Shown piece after piece: positions 32,177 to 39,930 of a DNA stretch of 64,000 nucleotides. The translations under genes were made by a program, and so were the position numbers. The notes beneath the pieces are model-generated. The model saw only the letters and a program-made list of their open reading frames with translations. It was not told where the DNA came from and ran no database searches. This DNA is from JBLUOA01 sp048060095 (GTDB taxonomy: Bacteria; Pseudomonadota; Alphaproteobacteria; Rhodobacterales; Rhodobacteraceae), in NCBI RefSeq assembly GCF_048060095.1, contig NZ_JBLUOA010000001.1:434001-498000 (forward strand). Direction: 5' to 3'. Position 1 is the stretch's first letter, and each line of letters starts with the position of its first letter.

Positions 32177-33325
32177 TTGGATAAAGACAACAAAGAACTG
32201 AAGTCTGCGGAACGCCGCAATTTTCTGAAACTGGCTGGGACCGGCAGTTTCACAGCGGCGCTTGTGGCCGGTGCAGCCGGAACACTTTGGTCAAGCGAGG
32301 CAACCGCCCAAACGGCCAACGAAGAGTCCGAGCGTGAAAGTGCGGCAGAGCATGTGATGACCGTCGCGACGGCCTATGTGCTTGGCGCGACGCGCAGCTA
32401 CCCGATCATGCAGTTGGACCTGAAAGAGAACATTCAGAACGCAACCAACGGCAAGGTTTATGTGAAACTGGCGCCCGGCGGACAGCTTGGTGCAGGTGGC
32501 GCGCTGGCGCAGAAGGTGCAGACCGGCACGATCCAGGCCGCGCAGCATTCACTGTCGAACTTCGCACCGTTCGCGTCTGTCGTCGACCTGATCAACATGC
32601 CGTATCTTTGCGGTTCGAACCAGCGTTTCACCAACCTCGTCCACTCCGATGTCTGGGCGGCCGAGGTTGATCCCAAGATTGAGGCGGCGGGCTTCAAGGC
32701 TCTGTTCTACGTCAATATCGACCCGCGCGTTGTTGCGGTTCGGGCAGGCGGCGCGGGTCCGGTTCTGTCGCCATCCGATCTGTCGGGCGTCAAGTTCCGC
32801 GTGCCGGGTTCGGCCATGTTGCAGCAGTATTACCGGATGGTCGGCGCGAACCCGACGCCGGTTGCTTGGGGCGAAACGCCTTCTGCGATCAAGCAGGGCG
32901 TCGCCGATGCGCTTGACCCCGCTGTTGGGGCGCTGCACGTCTTTGGCTTCACCGACATCCTCAGCCACGTGACCTTCACTCAAGCCGTTCCGGACAGCCA
33001 AGTCTATTCGTGTAACCTTGAGTGGTTCAATTCGATGCCCGCCGACGTGCAGGACGGGATCATGGTCGCGTCGGAAATCACCCGCCACCAGAACCTTGCC
33101 AAAGTGCCGTCCGCGCGTAACTACGCGATGGCCGAACTACGCAAGGCGGGTGTTGAGTTCCACTCGCTCTCCGACGATCAACTGGGCGAATGGCAAGCCG
33201 CCGGGGGCTATCAGCTGCCCGAATGGGACAGCTTCAAGACGGAACTGGCAGGCTCGATGGAAGTCTTTGCCAAGCTTGAAGAAGCAGCAGGCACCCAAGG
33301 TCGCTACTACGTCCACGACGCCTGA
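32177..33325 (+). CDS. TRAP transporter substrate-binding protein (HpsK/DctP type)
   Basis: This 382-residue periplasmic binding protein of the DctP family has a twin-arginine signal (RRNFLKLAG near residues 14-22, probable cleavage after SSEATA). The mature domain contains the family core GGQLGAGGALAQKVQTG and the conserved LSGVKFRVPGS, whose arginine binds the substrate carboxylate or sulfonate. The TTG at 32177, 8 nt after GGAGG, is chosen over a TTG at 32156. The neighbouring hpsN, SDR, ADH and comDE genes suggest 2,3-dihydroxypropane-1-sulfonate as ligand. Confidence 0.88.
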   Translation: MDKDNKELKSAERRNFLKLAGTGSFTAALVAGAAGTLWSSEATAQTANEESERESAAEHVMTVATAYVLGATRSYPIMQLDLKENIQNATNGKVYVKLAPGGQLGAGGALAQKVQTGTIQAAQHSLSNFAPFASVVDLINMPYLCGSNQRFTNLVHSDVWAAEVDPKIEAAGFKALFYVNIDPRVVAVRAGGAGPVLSPSDLSGVKFRVPGSAMLQQYYRMVGANPTPVAWGETPSAIKQGVADALDPAVGALHVFGFTDILSHVTFTQAVPDSQVYSCNLEWFNSMPADVQDGIMVASEITRHQNLAKVPSARNYAMAELRKAGVEFHSLSDDQLGEWQAAGGYQLPEWDSFKTELAGSMEVFAKLEEAAGTQGRYYVHDA

Positions 33326-33334
33326 TCCAAATTT

Positions 33335-33359
33335 GACGAGCGCCTACCAGGCGCTCGTC
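33335..33359 (+). promoter_or_regulatory. Intercistronic hairpin between TRAP binding protein and permease
   Basis: GACGAGCGCC and GGCGCTCGTC form a perfect 10-bp stem with a 5-nt loop, 9 bp after the binding-protein stop. No T run follows. Such hairpins commonly protect the upstream mRNA and allow more binding protein than permease to be made. Confidence 0.7.
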
Positions 33360-33436
33360 ACTCTTCCACTGACTTAGTTTGAATCGCGATCCGGGTCGCG
33401 CGGCACCCGCCGCTTTGGCGACGCGAAGGAGGCACC

Positions 33437-33949
33437 ATGCATTTCCTGCGCATACTCAACCGAGACGCTGAACGGTGGGCCTTGCTGGTCTTCTACGTGA
33501 TGCTTGTCTTGACCATGGCGGTCGAAGTGCTGCGACGCGAAATTTTCGCCTACTCCTCGATTTGGGGCGAAGAGATCGTGCGCTATTCCTTCATCTATCT
33601 GGCATGGATTGGCGCGGCCGCTGCGGTCAAGGAACGTGCGCATATCCGCATCGATGTCATCATGCACTACCTCGGGCCGCGGGCCAAAGCGCTGCTTTAT
33701 ATCTTTGGTGATCTGGTCATGTTCGGCGTCGCGCTGATCGCGCTTTACTGGTCGCTTGAGACTGTCCACGTGTCTTGGAAGTTCGGTTCGGTCAGTCACG
33801 GTTTACGCGTTTCGATGGTGTGGTTCCTGCTGGCGGTTCCGGTCGGCTTTTCGCTGATGATCATCCGCCTGATTCAGTCTTTCCTGCGCGATCTGCGCTC
33901 GCTTCGTGACGGCACGCCCGTCTACGAAGGCGATAAATTGTTCGATTGA
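33437..33949 (+). CDS. TRAP transporter small permease (HpsL/DctQ type)
   Basis: The 170-residue membrane protein has four transmembrane helices (about residues 14-33, 47-65, 85-108, 130-150) and the DctQ-family wording WGEEIVRYSFIYLAWIGAAAAVKERAHIRIDV. It forms the small subunit of the tripartite transporter and is followed 11 bp later by the large permease. A GAAGGAGG site precedes its ATG. Confidence 0.9.
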   Translation: MHFLRILNRDAERWALLVFYVMLVLTMAVEVLRREIFAYSSIWGEEIVRYSFIYLAWIGAAAAVKERAHIRIDVIMHYLGPRAKALLYIFGDLVMFGVALIALYWSLETVHVSWKFGSVSHGLRVSMVWFLLAVPVGFSLMIIRLIQSFLRDLRSLRDGTPVYEGDKLFD

Positions 33950-33960
33950 GGGGATAAGAG

Positions 33961-35289
33961 ATGCTTTGGAACACCCTTAATCAAACCGTCGAGCTCGGCT
34001 GGGATTTCTACCTACCGGTCATCATCTTCGTTGTTCTGTGTGCGCTTGCGGTGCCGGTCTGGGCCTCTATCGGTGTCGCGGCAATTACCATGCTGCTGAT
34101 GTCGGGCGACCTGCCGTTGGCGTTGGTCGGGGAAAGTTTGTTTGACGGGATTGACGCCTTTGCCTTGACGGCTGTGCCGTTGTTTATCCTGACCGGCGAC
34201 GTGTTGGTGCGCACCGGCTTGTCACGGAAATTTCTGGACGTGGCAGAGGCGCTGACACAGTTTGCAAAAGGCGGCTTCGGCTCTGCGACTGTGCTTGTCT
34301 GCGGCATGTTTGCAGCGATCTCCGGCTCTGACGCGGCTGGCGCCGCAGCCGTTGGCCGAATGACCATTGATCGGCTTGTCGAAAGCGGCTACCCGCGTCC
34401 CTATGCCTGTGCGTTGGTCGCGGCGGGGGCCTGCACCGGCATCCTGATCCCGCCGTCCATCGCCTATATCATTATCGGCTTGGTGCTCGGGATATCCGCA
34501 TCGACGTTGTTCCTCGCGGCCCTTATTCCGGGCGTTGCGATCCTAACGGCGATCCTTGTGACGAACATCATCGTCAATCGCATCTATGGGTACGAGGGCG
34601 GTGGCAACATGTCCTTCGCCGAATGGGGCGGGCAGCTTGTCAAAGCGCTCAGCTCTGGTTGGTATGCGTTCATCGTGCCGGGTATCATCTTCTACGGCAT
34701 CTTTTCTGGCCGCCTGACCCCGACCGAGGCTGGCGCGACCGCGGTGATCGTCACCATCATCATTGGCTTCATCCTCGGCACGCTGAAACTGTCCGATTTT
34801 CCGGCGATGCTGATCAGTTCGGCCAAGGTGAACGGGATCATCCTGCCGATCATCGCATTCTCTCTGCCACTGGCGCAGGCGCTGGCGATCATGGGTGTGC
34901 CGCAGGGCTTTGTTTATTCGATCACCACGCTGACCGACAACCCAATGATCCTGACGCTGATGATGATCGGTATCCTGATCGCGGCGGGTTGCGTGATGGA
35001 GACCACACCGAATATCGTGATCCTCGCTCCGATCCTGAAGCCTTTGGCCGACAACATCGGCATGAACGAAATTCAGTTCTGCATCATGATGATCACGGCG
35101 CTTGGCGTTGGCTTCATCACGCCGCCGCTTGGCCTCAACCTTTTCGTTGTGTCCGGCATCACGGGAGAGTCGATTCTGAAGATCGCCTGGCGCGCTGTGC
35201 CGTTCGTTTTCTTCATGCTGGTTGTCGTGTTGTTGATCGCATATGTTCCGGCAATTTCGACTACGATGCTCCCAGATATACTCAAATAG
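33961..35289 (+). CDS. TRAP transporter large permease (HpsM/DctM type)
   Basis: The 442-residue protein has about twelve hydrophobic segments and the DctM signatures AVPLFILTGDVLVRTGLSRK, ISGSDAAGAAAVGRMTI, GILIPPSIAYIIIG, TPTEAGATAVI and GFITPPLGLNLFVVSGI. It is the sodium-driven transport subunit. It is complete, and 9 bp separate it from hpsN. Confidence 0.93.
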   Translation: MLWNTLNQTVELGWDFYLPVIIFVVLCALAVPVWASIGVAAITMLLMSGDLPLALVGESLFDGIDAFALTAVPLFILTGDVLVRTGLSRKFLDVAEALTQFAKGGFGSATVLVCGMFAAISGSDAAGAAAVGRMTIDRLVESGYPRPYACALVAAGACTGILIPPSIAYIIIGLVLGISASTLFLAALIPGVAILTAILVTNIIVNRIYGYEGGGNMSFAEWGGQLVKALSSGWYAFIVPGIIFYGIFSGRLTPTEAGATAVIVTIIIGFILGTLKLSDFPAMLISSAKVNGIILPIIAFSLPLAQALAIMGVPQGFVYSITTLTDNPMILTLMMIGILIAAGCVMETTPNIVILAPILKPLADNIGMNEIQFCIMMITALGVGFITPPLGLNLFVVSGITGESILKIAWRAVPFVFFMLVVVLLIAYVPAISTTMLPDILK

Positions 35290-35298
35290 GATACTCAA

Positions 35299-36606
35299 AT
35301 GGCGCGCGACTATCTTAAAAAGGCTACTCTCACCGCTCAATCCGGCGCCTCGGATGTCCATGAAGTTGTGCAGGAAATCCTGACAAACATCGAAGCAGGC
35401 GGCGATGCCGCAGCGATTGAATACGCGGCGAAGTTTGACAAGTATGATGGCAACATCATCCTCACGCCGGAAGAGATCGAGGCCGCGAGCGCCTTGGTGC
35501 CCGAGAAGCTGAAAGCCGACATCCAGTTTTCGCACGACAACGTTCGTCGGTTCGCCGAGGCGCAGAAGGAAACCGTTCGCAATATTGAATATGAGGTCGT
35601 GCCGGGCTTTGTCGCCGGGCAAAAGGCGATCCCGGTTGATGCGGCGGGCTGCTACGTTCCCGGCGGGCGTTACAGCCATATCGCGAGCGCGATCATGACG
35701 GTAACAACGGCAAAGGTCGCGGGGTGCAACCACATCACGGCAACATCGCCCCCGCATCCGGGCGTCGGGGTGGCCCCGGCAATCATCTATGCAGCGCATG
35801 TCTGCGGTGCCGATAAGATCATGGCGCTGGGTGGTGTGCAGGGTGTGGCGGCGATGACCTTTGGCCTGTTCGGACTTCCGAAGGCCAGCATCCTCGTCGG
35901 ACCCGGTAACCAGTTCGTTGCCGAAGCCAAGCGGATTCTGTTTGGGCGCGTTGGCATCGATATGATCGCTGGCCCGACCGACAGCTTGATACTGGCGGAC
36001 AAGACCGCCGATCCGCATATCGTCGCGACCGACCTCGTCAGTCAGGCGGAGCATGGCTATAACTCGCCCGTTTGGTTGGTCACGGATGATCGTGCCTTAG
36101 CCGAAGACGTGATGGGCCGCGTGCCCGGCTTGATCGATGATCTGCCTGAGTTGAACCGCGACAACGCCCGCGCCGCTTGGCGCGACTATGCCGAAGTCAT
36201 CCTGTGTGCCGACCGCGAAGAAATGGCGGCAACCTCGGACGAATACGCACCGGAACATTTAACGGTTCAGGCTGCCGATCTTGAATGGTGGCTGGACCGG
36301 CTAAGCTGCTATGGCTCGCTGTTTCTTGGTGAAGAGACGACGGTGTCCTACGGCGACAAAGCCTCCGGCACGAACCACGTTCTGCCGACATCCCGCGCTG
36401 CGTCCTATACAGGTGGGCTGTCGATCCACAAATACATGAAAATCGTGACGTGGCAGCGGGCAACGCGCGACGGATCAAAACGAGTGGCCGAAGCGACCGC
36501 GCGGATTTCCCGCCTTGAAGGGATGGAGGGCCACGCCCGCGCGGCGGATGTGCGACTGGCCAAGTATTTCCCTGATGAAACCTTTGACCTGACAGCGGAT
36601 GAGTAG
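35299..36606 (+). CDS. hpsN: Sulfopropanediol 3-dehydrogenase (HpsN-type, HisD family)
   Basis: The 435-residue protein belongs to the histidinol dehydrogenase family, but its context is not histidine synthesis. HpsN oxidises the primary alcohol of 2,3-dihydroxypropane-1-sulfonate (DHPS) in two NAD-dependent steps to 3-sulfolactate. Visible family elements are GCYVPGGRY, GVQGVAAMTFG, VGPGNQFVAEAK, AGPTDSLILADK (HisD has AGPSE), the zinc region SQAEHG (Gln and His), and SGTNHVLPTSRAASYTGGLS. Following a TRAP transporter and preceding an SDR and an ADH is the hpsKLMNOP arrangement known from Cupriavidus and roseobacters. Its end overlaps the SDR gene by 8 bp. Confidence 0.85.
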   Translation: MARDYLKKATLTAQSGASDVHEVVQEILTNIEAGGDAAAIEYAAKFDKYDGNIILTPEEIEAASALVPEKLKADIQFSHDNVRRFAEAQKETVRNIEYEVVPGFVAGQKAIPVDAAGCYVPGGRYSHIASAIMTVTTAKVAGCNHITATSPPHPGVGVAPAIIYAAHVCGADKIMALGGVQGVAAMTFGLFGLPKASILVGPGNQFVAEAKRILFGRVGIDMIAGPTDSLILADKTADPHIVATDLVSQAEHGYNSPVWLVTDDRALAEDVMGRVPGLIDDLPELNRDNARAAWRDYAEVILCADREEMAATSDEYAPEHLTVQAADLEWWLDRLSCYGSLFLGEETTVSYGDKASGTNHVLPTSRAASYTGGLSIHKYMKIVTWQRATRDGSKRVAEATARISRLEGMEGHARAADVRLAKYFPDETFDLTADE

Positions 36607-37360
36607 CCCGGGCGATCTGTTTGACCTAAGCGGTCGTGTGGCCTGCGTGACTGGCGCGAGTGCGGGGCTGGGGCGTCGCGCGGCGGATGTTCTGATCGCC
36701 GCCGGGGCCAAAGTCGTCGGGGTCGCACGCCGGGAAGACGCGTTGAGGGGTTGGGCCGCTGAGACGGGCGCAAACGCCGCTGTCGTCGCTGCGGACCTGT
36801 CCCAGCGCGACCAGATTGGCCGTATTGCCGACGACGTGGCCAAGCTGTTTGGGCCGCCGGATATCGCCGTCCATGCCGCAGGGATCAACGCACGAGAGGG
36901 CGCCGACGATGTAACCGACGAAGGCTGGGACGTGACGATGAACCTAAACCTCGCCGCGCCGTTTTTCCTGAGCCAAGCGTTTGTTCCGGCGATGCGGACG
37001 AAAAACTGGGGCCGTATCGTCAACTTCGCGTCGCTTCAAACCACCCGCGCCTTTCCCGGTGGTGTCAGCTACGGCGCGTCCAAAGCGGGCATAGGCCAAC
37101 TGACCCGCGCCATGGCAGAGGCGTGGTCGAAACACGGGATCACCGCAAACGCGCTTGGACCGGGGTTCTTTCCGACGGAACTGACCGGCCCGGTTTTCGC
37201 CGACCCCGAACGCGCCAATCGCAACGCGGCGCAGACCTGCGTCGGGCGCAATGGCGAGCTGGATGATATCGACGGCCCGCTTTTGTTCCTGTGCTCACAG
37301 GCATCGGCCTACGTGACCGGGCAAATCCTGATGGTTGACGGAGGGTTTACCGCGAAATGA
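36599..37360 (+). CDS. SDR-family dehydrogenase, HpsO candidate
   Basis: The 253-residue protein is a classical short-chain dehydrogenase: the nucleotide-binding VTGASAGLGRR (about residues 17-27), HAAGIN, catalytic serine in NFASLQ, YGASKAG (YxxxK), and a C-terminal YVTGQILMVDGG. It starts inside hpsN and overlaps the following ADH by 4 bp, so the three are coupled. In DHPS clusters HpsO and HpsP are 2-dehydrogenases that interconvert the DHPS enantiomers through dihydroxyacetone-sulfonate. This is the probable role, inferred from position. Confidence 0.75.
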   Translation: MSSPGDLFDLSGRVACVTGASAGLGRRAADVLIAAGAKVVGVARREDALRGWAAETGANAAVVAADLSQRDQIGRIADDVAKLFGPPDIAVHAAGINAREGADDVTDEGWDVTMNLNLAAPFFLSQAFVPAMRTKNWGRIVNFASLQTTRAFPGGVSYGASKAGIGQLTRAMAEAWSKHGITANALGPGFFPTELTGPVFADPERANRNAAQTCVGRNGELDDIDGPLLFLCSQASAYVTGQILMVDGGFTAK

Positions 37361-38337
37361 AAGCGCTTGTTTACACCGGAGTCGAAACGCTCGCCTACCA
37401 GCAGGTGCCAAAGCCGCAGCCAGGGCCGGGCCAAAGCCTGATCCGAATAGAGGCGTCGGGCATTTGCGGCTCTGACATGCACGCCTATCTGGGGCACGAC
37501 GAACGCCGCCCCGCCCCGTTGATCCTTGGACACGAGGCTGCTGGCATCGTCGTCGGTGGCGCGAGGGATGGGGAGCGTGTGACGATCAACCCGCTCGTCA
37601 CTTGTGGGGAATGCCGCGCCTGCCGTGCCGGGCGAGATAACCTGTGCCCGGAGCGCAAGATCATCTCCATGCCGCCGGCCGAAGGTGCGTTTGCCGAACA
37701 AGTTGTCATGCGCGACGAAAACCTTATTCCGGTGCCGGATGATGTTCCGCTGTCAAAGGCGGCGTTGGCGGAACCCTTGGCCTGCGGCTGGCACGCGGTG
37801 CGGCTTGCGGGCGATGCGCTCGACATACCGTTGCAGCAGGCGCGGTGCCTTGTGATCGGTGGCGGGGCGATTGGCGTCGGCGCGGCGCTTGCGCTCCGCG
37901 CGTTCGGGGCGACGGATATTCATGTCGCAGAGCCGAACGAGATGCGCCGCGCAACGCTTCACCAGATCGAAGGGTTCGACGCCGTCGCACCCGGCACGAT
38001 TGCTGAGGCGGATCTGGTCGTCGACGGTGTTGGCTATGCCGCGACCCGCGCCGATGCCTCTGCCATTGCGCGGCCCGGTGGCGTCATCGTCCATGTCGGG
38101 CTGGGCGAGGCGGCAGATGGCCTCGATATCCGGCGCATGACGTTGCAGGAGATTACGTTCATCGGCACCTACACCTACACCGCGCAGGATTTCCGCGACA
38201 CGGCGCAGGCGATCTTTGACGGCAGCCTCGGCCCCCTTGACTGGACCGAAGCACGCCCGTTGAGTGATGGTGCGCAGGCGTTTTCCGATATCCGCGCCGG
38301 GAAGGTCGCCGCGCCCAAGATCATTCTGGAGCCGTGA
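37357..38337 (+). CDS. Zinc-dependent alcohol dehydrogenase, HpsP candidate
   Basis: The 326-residue protein is a medium-chain dehydrogenase. It has the catalytic zinc cysteine in SGICGSDMH and the glutamate in GHEAAG. The structural zinc cysteines lie in CGECRACRAGRDNLC, and the Rossmann motif is IGGGAIGVG. It resembles threonine/sorbitol-type dehydrogenases. Overlap with the SDR gene suggests a paired role in DHPS stereoisomer conversion. Other polyols cannot be excluded from sequence. Confidence 0.75.
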   Translation: MKALVYTGVETLAYQQVPKPQPGPGQSLIRIEASGICGSDMHAYLGHDERRPAPLILGHEAAGIVVGGARDGERVTINPLVTCGECRACRAGRDNLCPERKIISMPPAEGAFAEQVVMRDENLIPVPDDVPLSKAALAEPLACGWHAVRLAGDALDIPLQQARCLVIGGGAIGVGAALALRAFGATDIHVAEPNEMRRATLHQIEGFDAVAPGTIAEADLVVDGVGYAATRADASAIARPGGVIVHVGLGEAADGLDIRRMTLQEITFIGTYTYTAQDFRDTAQAIFDGSLGPLDWTEARPLSDGAQAFSDIRAGKVAAPKIILEP

Positions 38338-38379
38338 TGACAAGATCACTGACAACCCATCAACCAGCGAAGGTGCAGC

Positions 38380-38793
38380 ATGTATAAAAACATCCTTATC
38401 CCGATGGCGCTTGACCACGGTATCGGCGAAGCCGCGCTTGCCATCGCCCGCACGCTTCTGGCCGAGGGCGGCCAAATCACCGCTTTGCACGTTTACGAAG
38501 CGCCGTCCGGCACGGCGAGCGCCTATCTTGACGATAAGGTCGTGCAGGAAGCCTATGAAAAGGCGAAGGCCAAGCTTGAGGAGCGTGCTAAAGATCAGCC
38601 GGACGTCACAGCGGCTATCGTCAAGGGGCATAGCGGGCGGGGCATCATCGACTTCGCCGTTAAAATAGACGCCGACTGCATCGTGCTTGGGTCACATAAA
38701 CCGGGGCTGATCGATTATCTGCTCGGTTCGACCGCCGCCCGCGTCGTGCGCCACGCGCCTTGTGCGGTGCATGTCCTGCGCGAACCGGCTTGA
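38380..38793 (+). CDS. Universal stress protein (UspA family)
   Basis: The 137-residue protein has the Usp fold. ILIPMALDH starts the first strand, and the ATP-binding glycine motif reads GSHKPGLIDYLLGSTAARVV (G-2x-G-9x-GS type), ending with APCAVHVLR. It lies between the ADH and comD genes on the same strand with 42- and 67-bp gaps, apparently in the same operon. Its role in the sulfonate pathway is unknown. Confidence 0.85.
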   Translation: MYKNILIPMALDHGIGEAALAIARTLLAEGGQITALHVYEAPSGTASAYLDDKVVQEAYEKAKAKLEERAKDQPDVTAAIVKGHSGRGIIDFAVKIDADCIVLGSHKPGLIDYLLGSTAARVVRHAPCAVHVLREPA

Positions 38794-38860
38794 CGGATTT
38801 AAGGAACAACAAACACCCGCTGGGTCAATGCGACCGAGCGCCATAAGGAGAACTACGAAC

Positions 38861-39367
38861 GTGTCCATCAGCACTAAAATCGTGGATGATTTCGTCGCCA
38901 ATGACGTCGAATTTATAACCACAGTCCCGTGCAAGCAGCTTGCCGGCGTGATTGATGAGGTCGAGGCCCGACCCGAGATTCATCACATCCCGTCCAACAA
39001 GGAAGACGAAGGCATGGGCCTTTGCGCCGGGGCTTTCATGGGCGGCAAACGTCCGGCGATCATCATGCAAAACACGGCCATCGGGGTTACGGTGAACACG
39101 CTGGTCACGCTGACCCAGTTCTACCGGATGCCGCTGCCGATGCTGATCAGCTATCGCGGAGAGCTGCGCGAACCGGTCGCCTGTCAGGTGGAAATGGCGG
39201 TGCATACCAAGGCACTGCTGAACCAACTGCACATCCCGACCTATCACTTCCACAAGGAATCGGATGCGGACGAACTCGACGCGATCCTGAAATACACCTT
39301 CATGTGCAACAAGCCGGTCGCCATCCTGACCGACGCATCTTTCTGGGGAGGCTACGGAGACCAATGA
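38861..39367 (+). CDS. comD: Sulfopyruvate decarboxylase subunit alpha
   Basis: ComD and ComE together decarboxylate 3-sulfopyruvate to sulfoacetaldehyde using thiamine diphosphate. This 168-residue subunit corresponds to the N-terminal (Pyr) domain of TPP decarboxylases. It contains VPCKQLAGVIDE, SNKEDEGMGLCAGAFMGGKR (the glutamate that activates TPP) and MQNTAIGVTVNTL. The GTG at 38861 follows AAGGAG by 10 nt; further upstream codons lack a site. It overlaps comE by 4 bp. Confidence 0.88.
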   Translation: MSISTKIVDDFVANDVEFITTVPCKQLAGVIDEVEARPEIHHIPSNKEDEGMGLCAGAFMGGKRPAIIMQNTAIGVTVNTLVTLTQFYRMPLPMLISYRGELREPVACQVEMAVHTKALLNQLHIPTYHFHKESDADELDAILKYTFMCNKPVAILTDASFWGGYGDQ

Positions 39368-39918
39368 TACGTTCCGAAGTTCTGCGCGACATCGCGCCTG
39401 TCATTCGTGATCATCTGGTTGTCTGCAATATCGGCTTGCCCAGCCAGGAACTGCACATGATCGACGATCAGCCGACGAATTTCTACATGCTCGGGACGAT
39501 GGGGCTTGCTTCGTCCATCGGGCTGGGGGTTGCGCTCGCGCAAGACAAGACCGTGATCTCTATCGATGGGGACGGGTCCGTTTTGACCAATTTCGGCACC
39601 CTGCCGACGATTGCGAACAACGTCGCTGACAATTTCATCCTGCTGATTATCGACAATGGCAGTTATGGTTCGACAGGCGATCAGCCGACATATGCGGGGA
39701 AAAAGACCTCTTTAACCGCGGTCGCTAAAGCGTGTGGCTGCGAAAACGTGGTGGAGTGTCAGGCCGAGGACACAGGCAAAGTGCTGCAGGCCGCCATCGA
39801 CAGCAAGAAGATGACCGTGATCGTCTGCAAATGCGAAAGTGGCAATATCAAGCTGCCGGTGATCACCAAGGACCCCGTCGTTATCCGTGATCGGTTCATG
39901 AACGCCGTGGCAAGCTGA
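39364..39918 (+). CDS. comE: Sulfopyruvate decarboxylase subunit beta
   Basis: This 184-residue subunit is the TPP-binding (PP) domain of sulfopyruvate decarboxylase. The TPP/Mg motif runs GDGSVLTNFGTLPTIANN to LLIIDNGSYGSTG, and MGLASSIGLGVALAQ precedes it. The GDG-to-N spacing is the standard one. It starts in the comD stop region after GGAGGC. The product sulfoacetaldehyde would normally go to Xsc and Pta, neither of which is in this window. Confidence 0.9.
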   Translation: MIRSEVLRDIAPVIRDHLVVCNIGLPSQELHMIDDQPTNFYMLGTMGLASSIGLGVALAQDKTVISIDGDGSVLTNFGTLPTIANNVADNFILLIIDNGSYGSTGDQPTYAGKKTSLTAVAKACGCENVVECQAEDTGKVLQAAIDSKKMTVIVCKCESGNIKLPVITKDPVVIRDRFMNAVAS

Positions 39919-39930
39919 CACGCTGAACCG

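Noticed and set aside
34543..36054. 503-codon open frame antisense to dctM and hpsN
   Set aside because: The composition is dominated by Arg, Asp and His and no domain is seen. Both sense genes are complete and well supported.
35299..36606. Reading the HisD-family gene as histidine biosynthesis
   Set aside because: No other his gene is nearby, and the flanking TRAP, SDR, ADH and comDE genes match the hps sulfonate arrangement.
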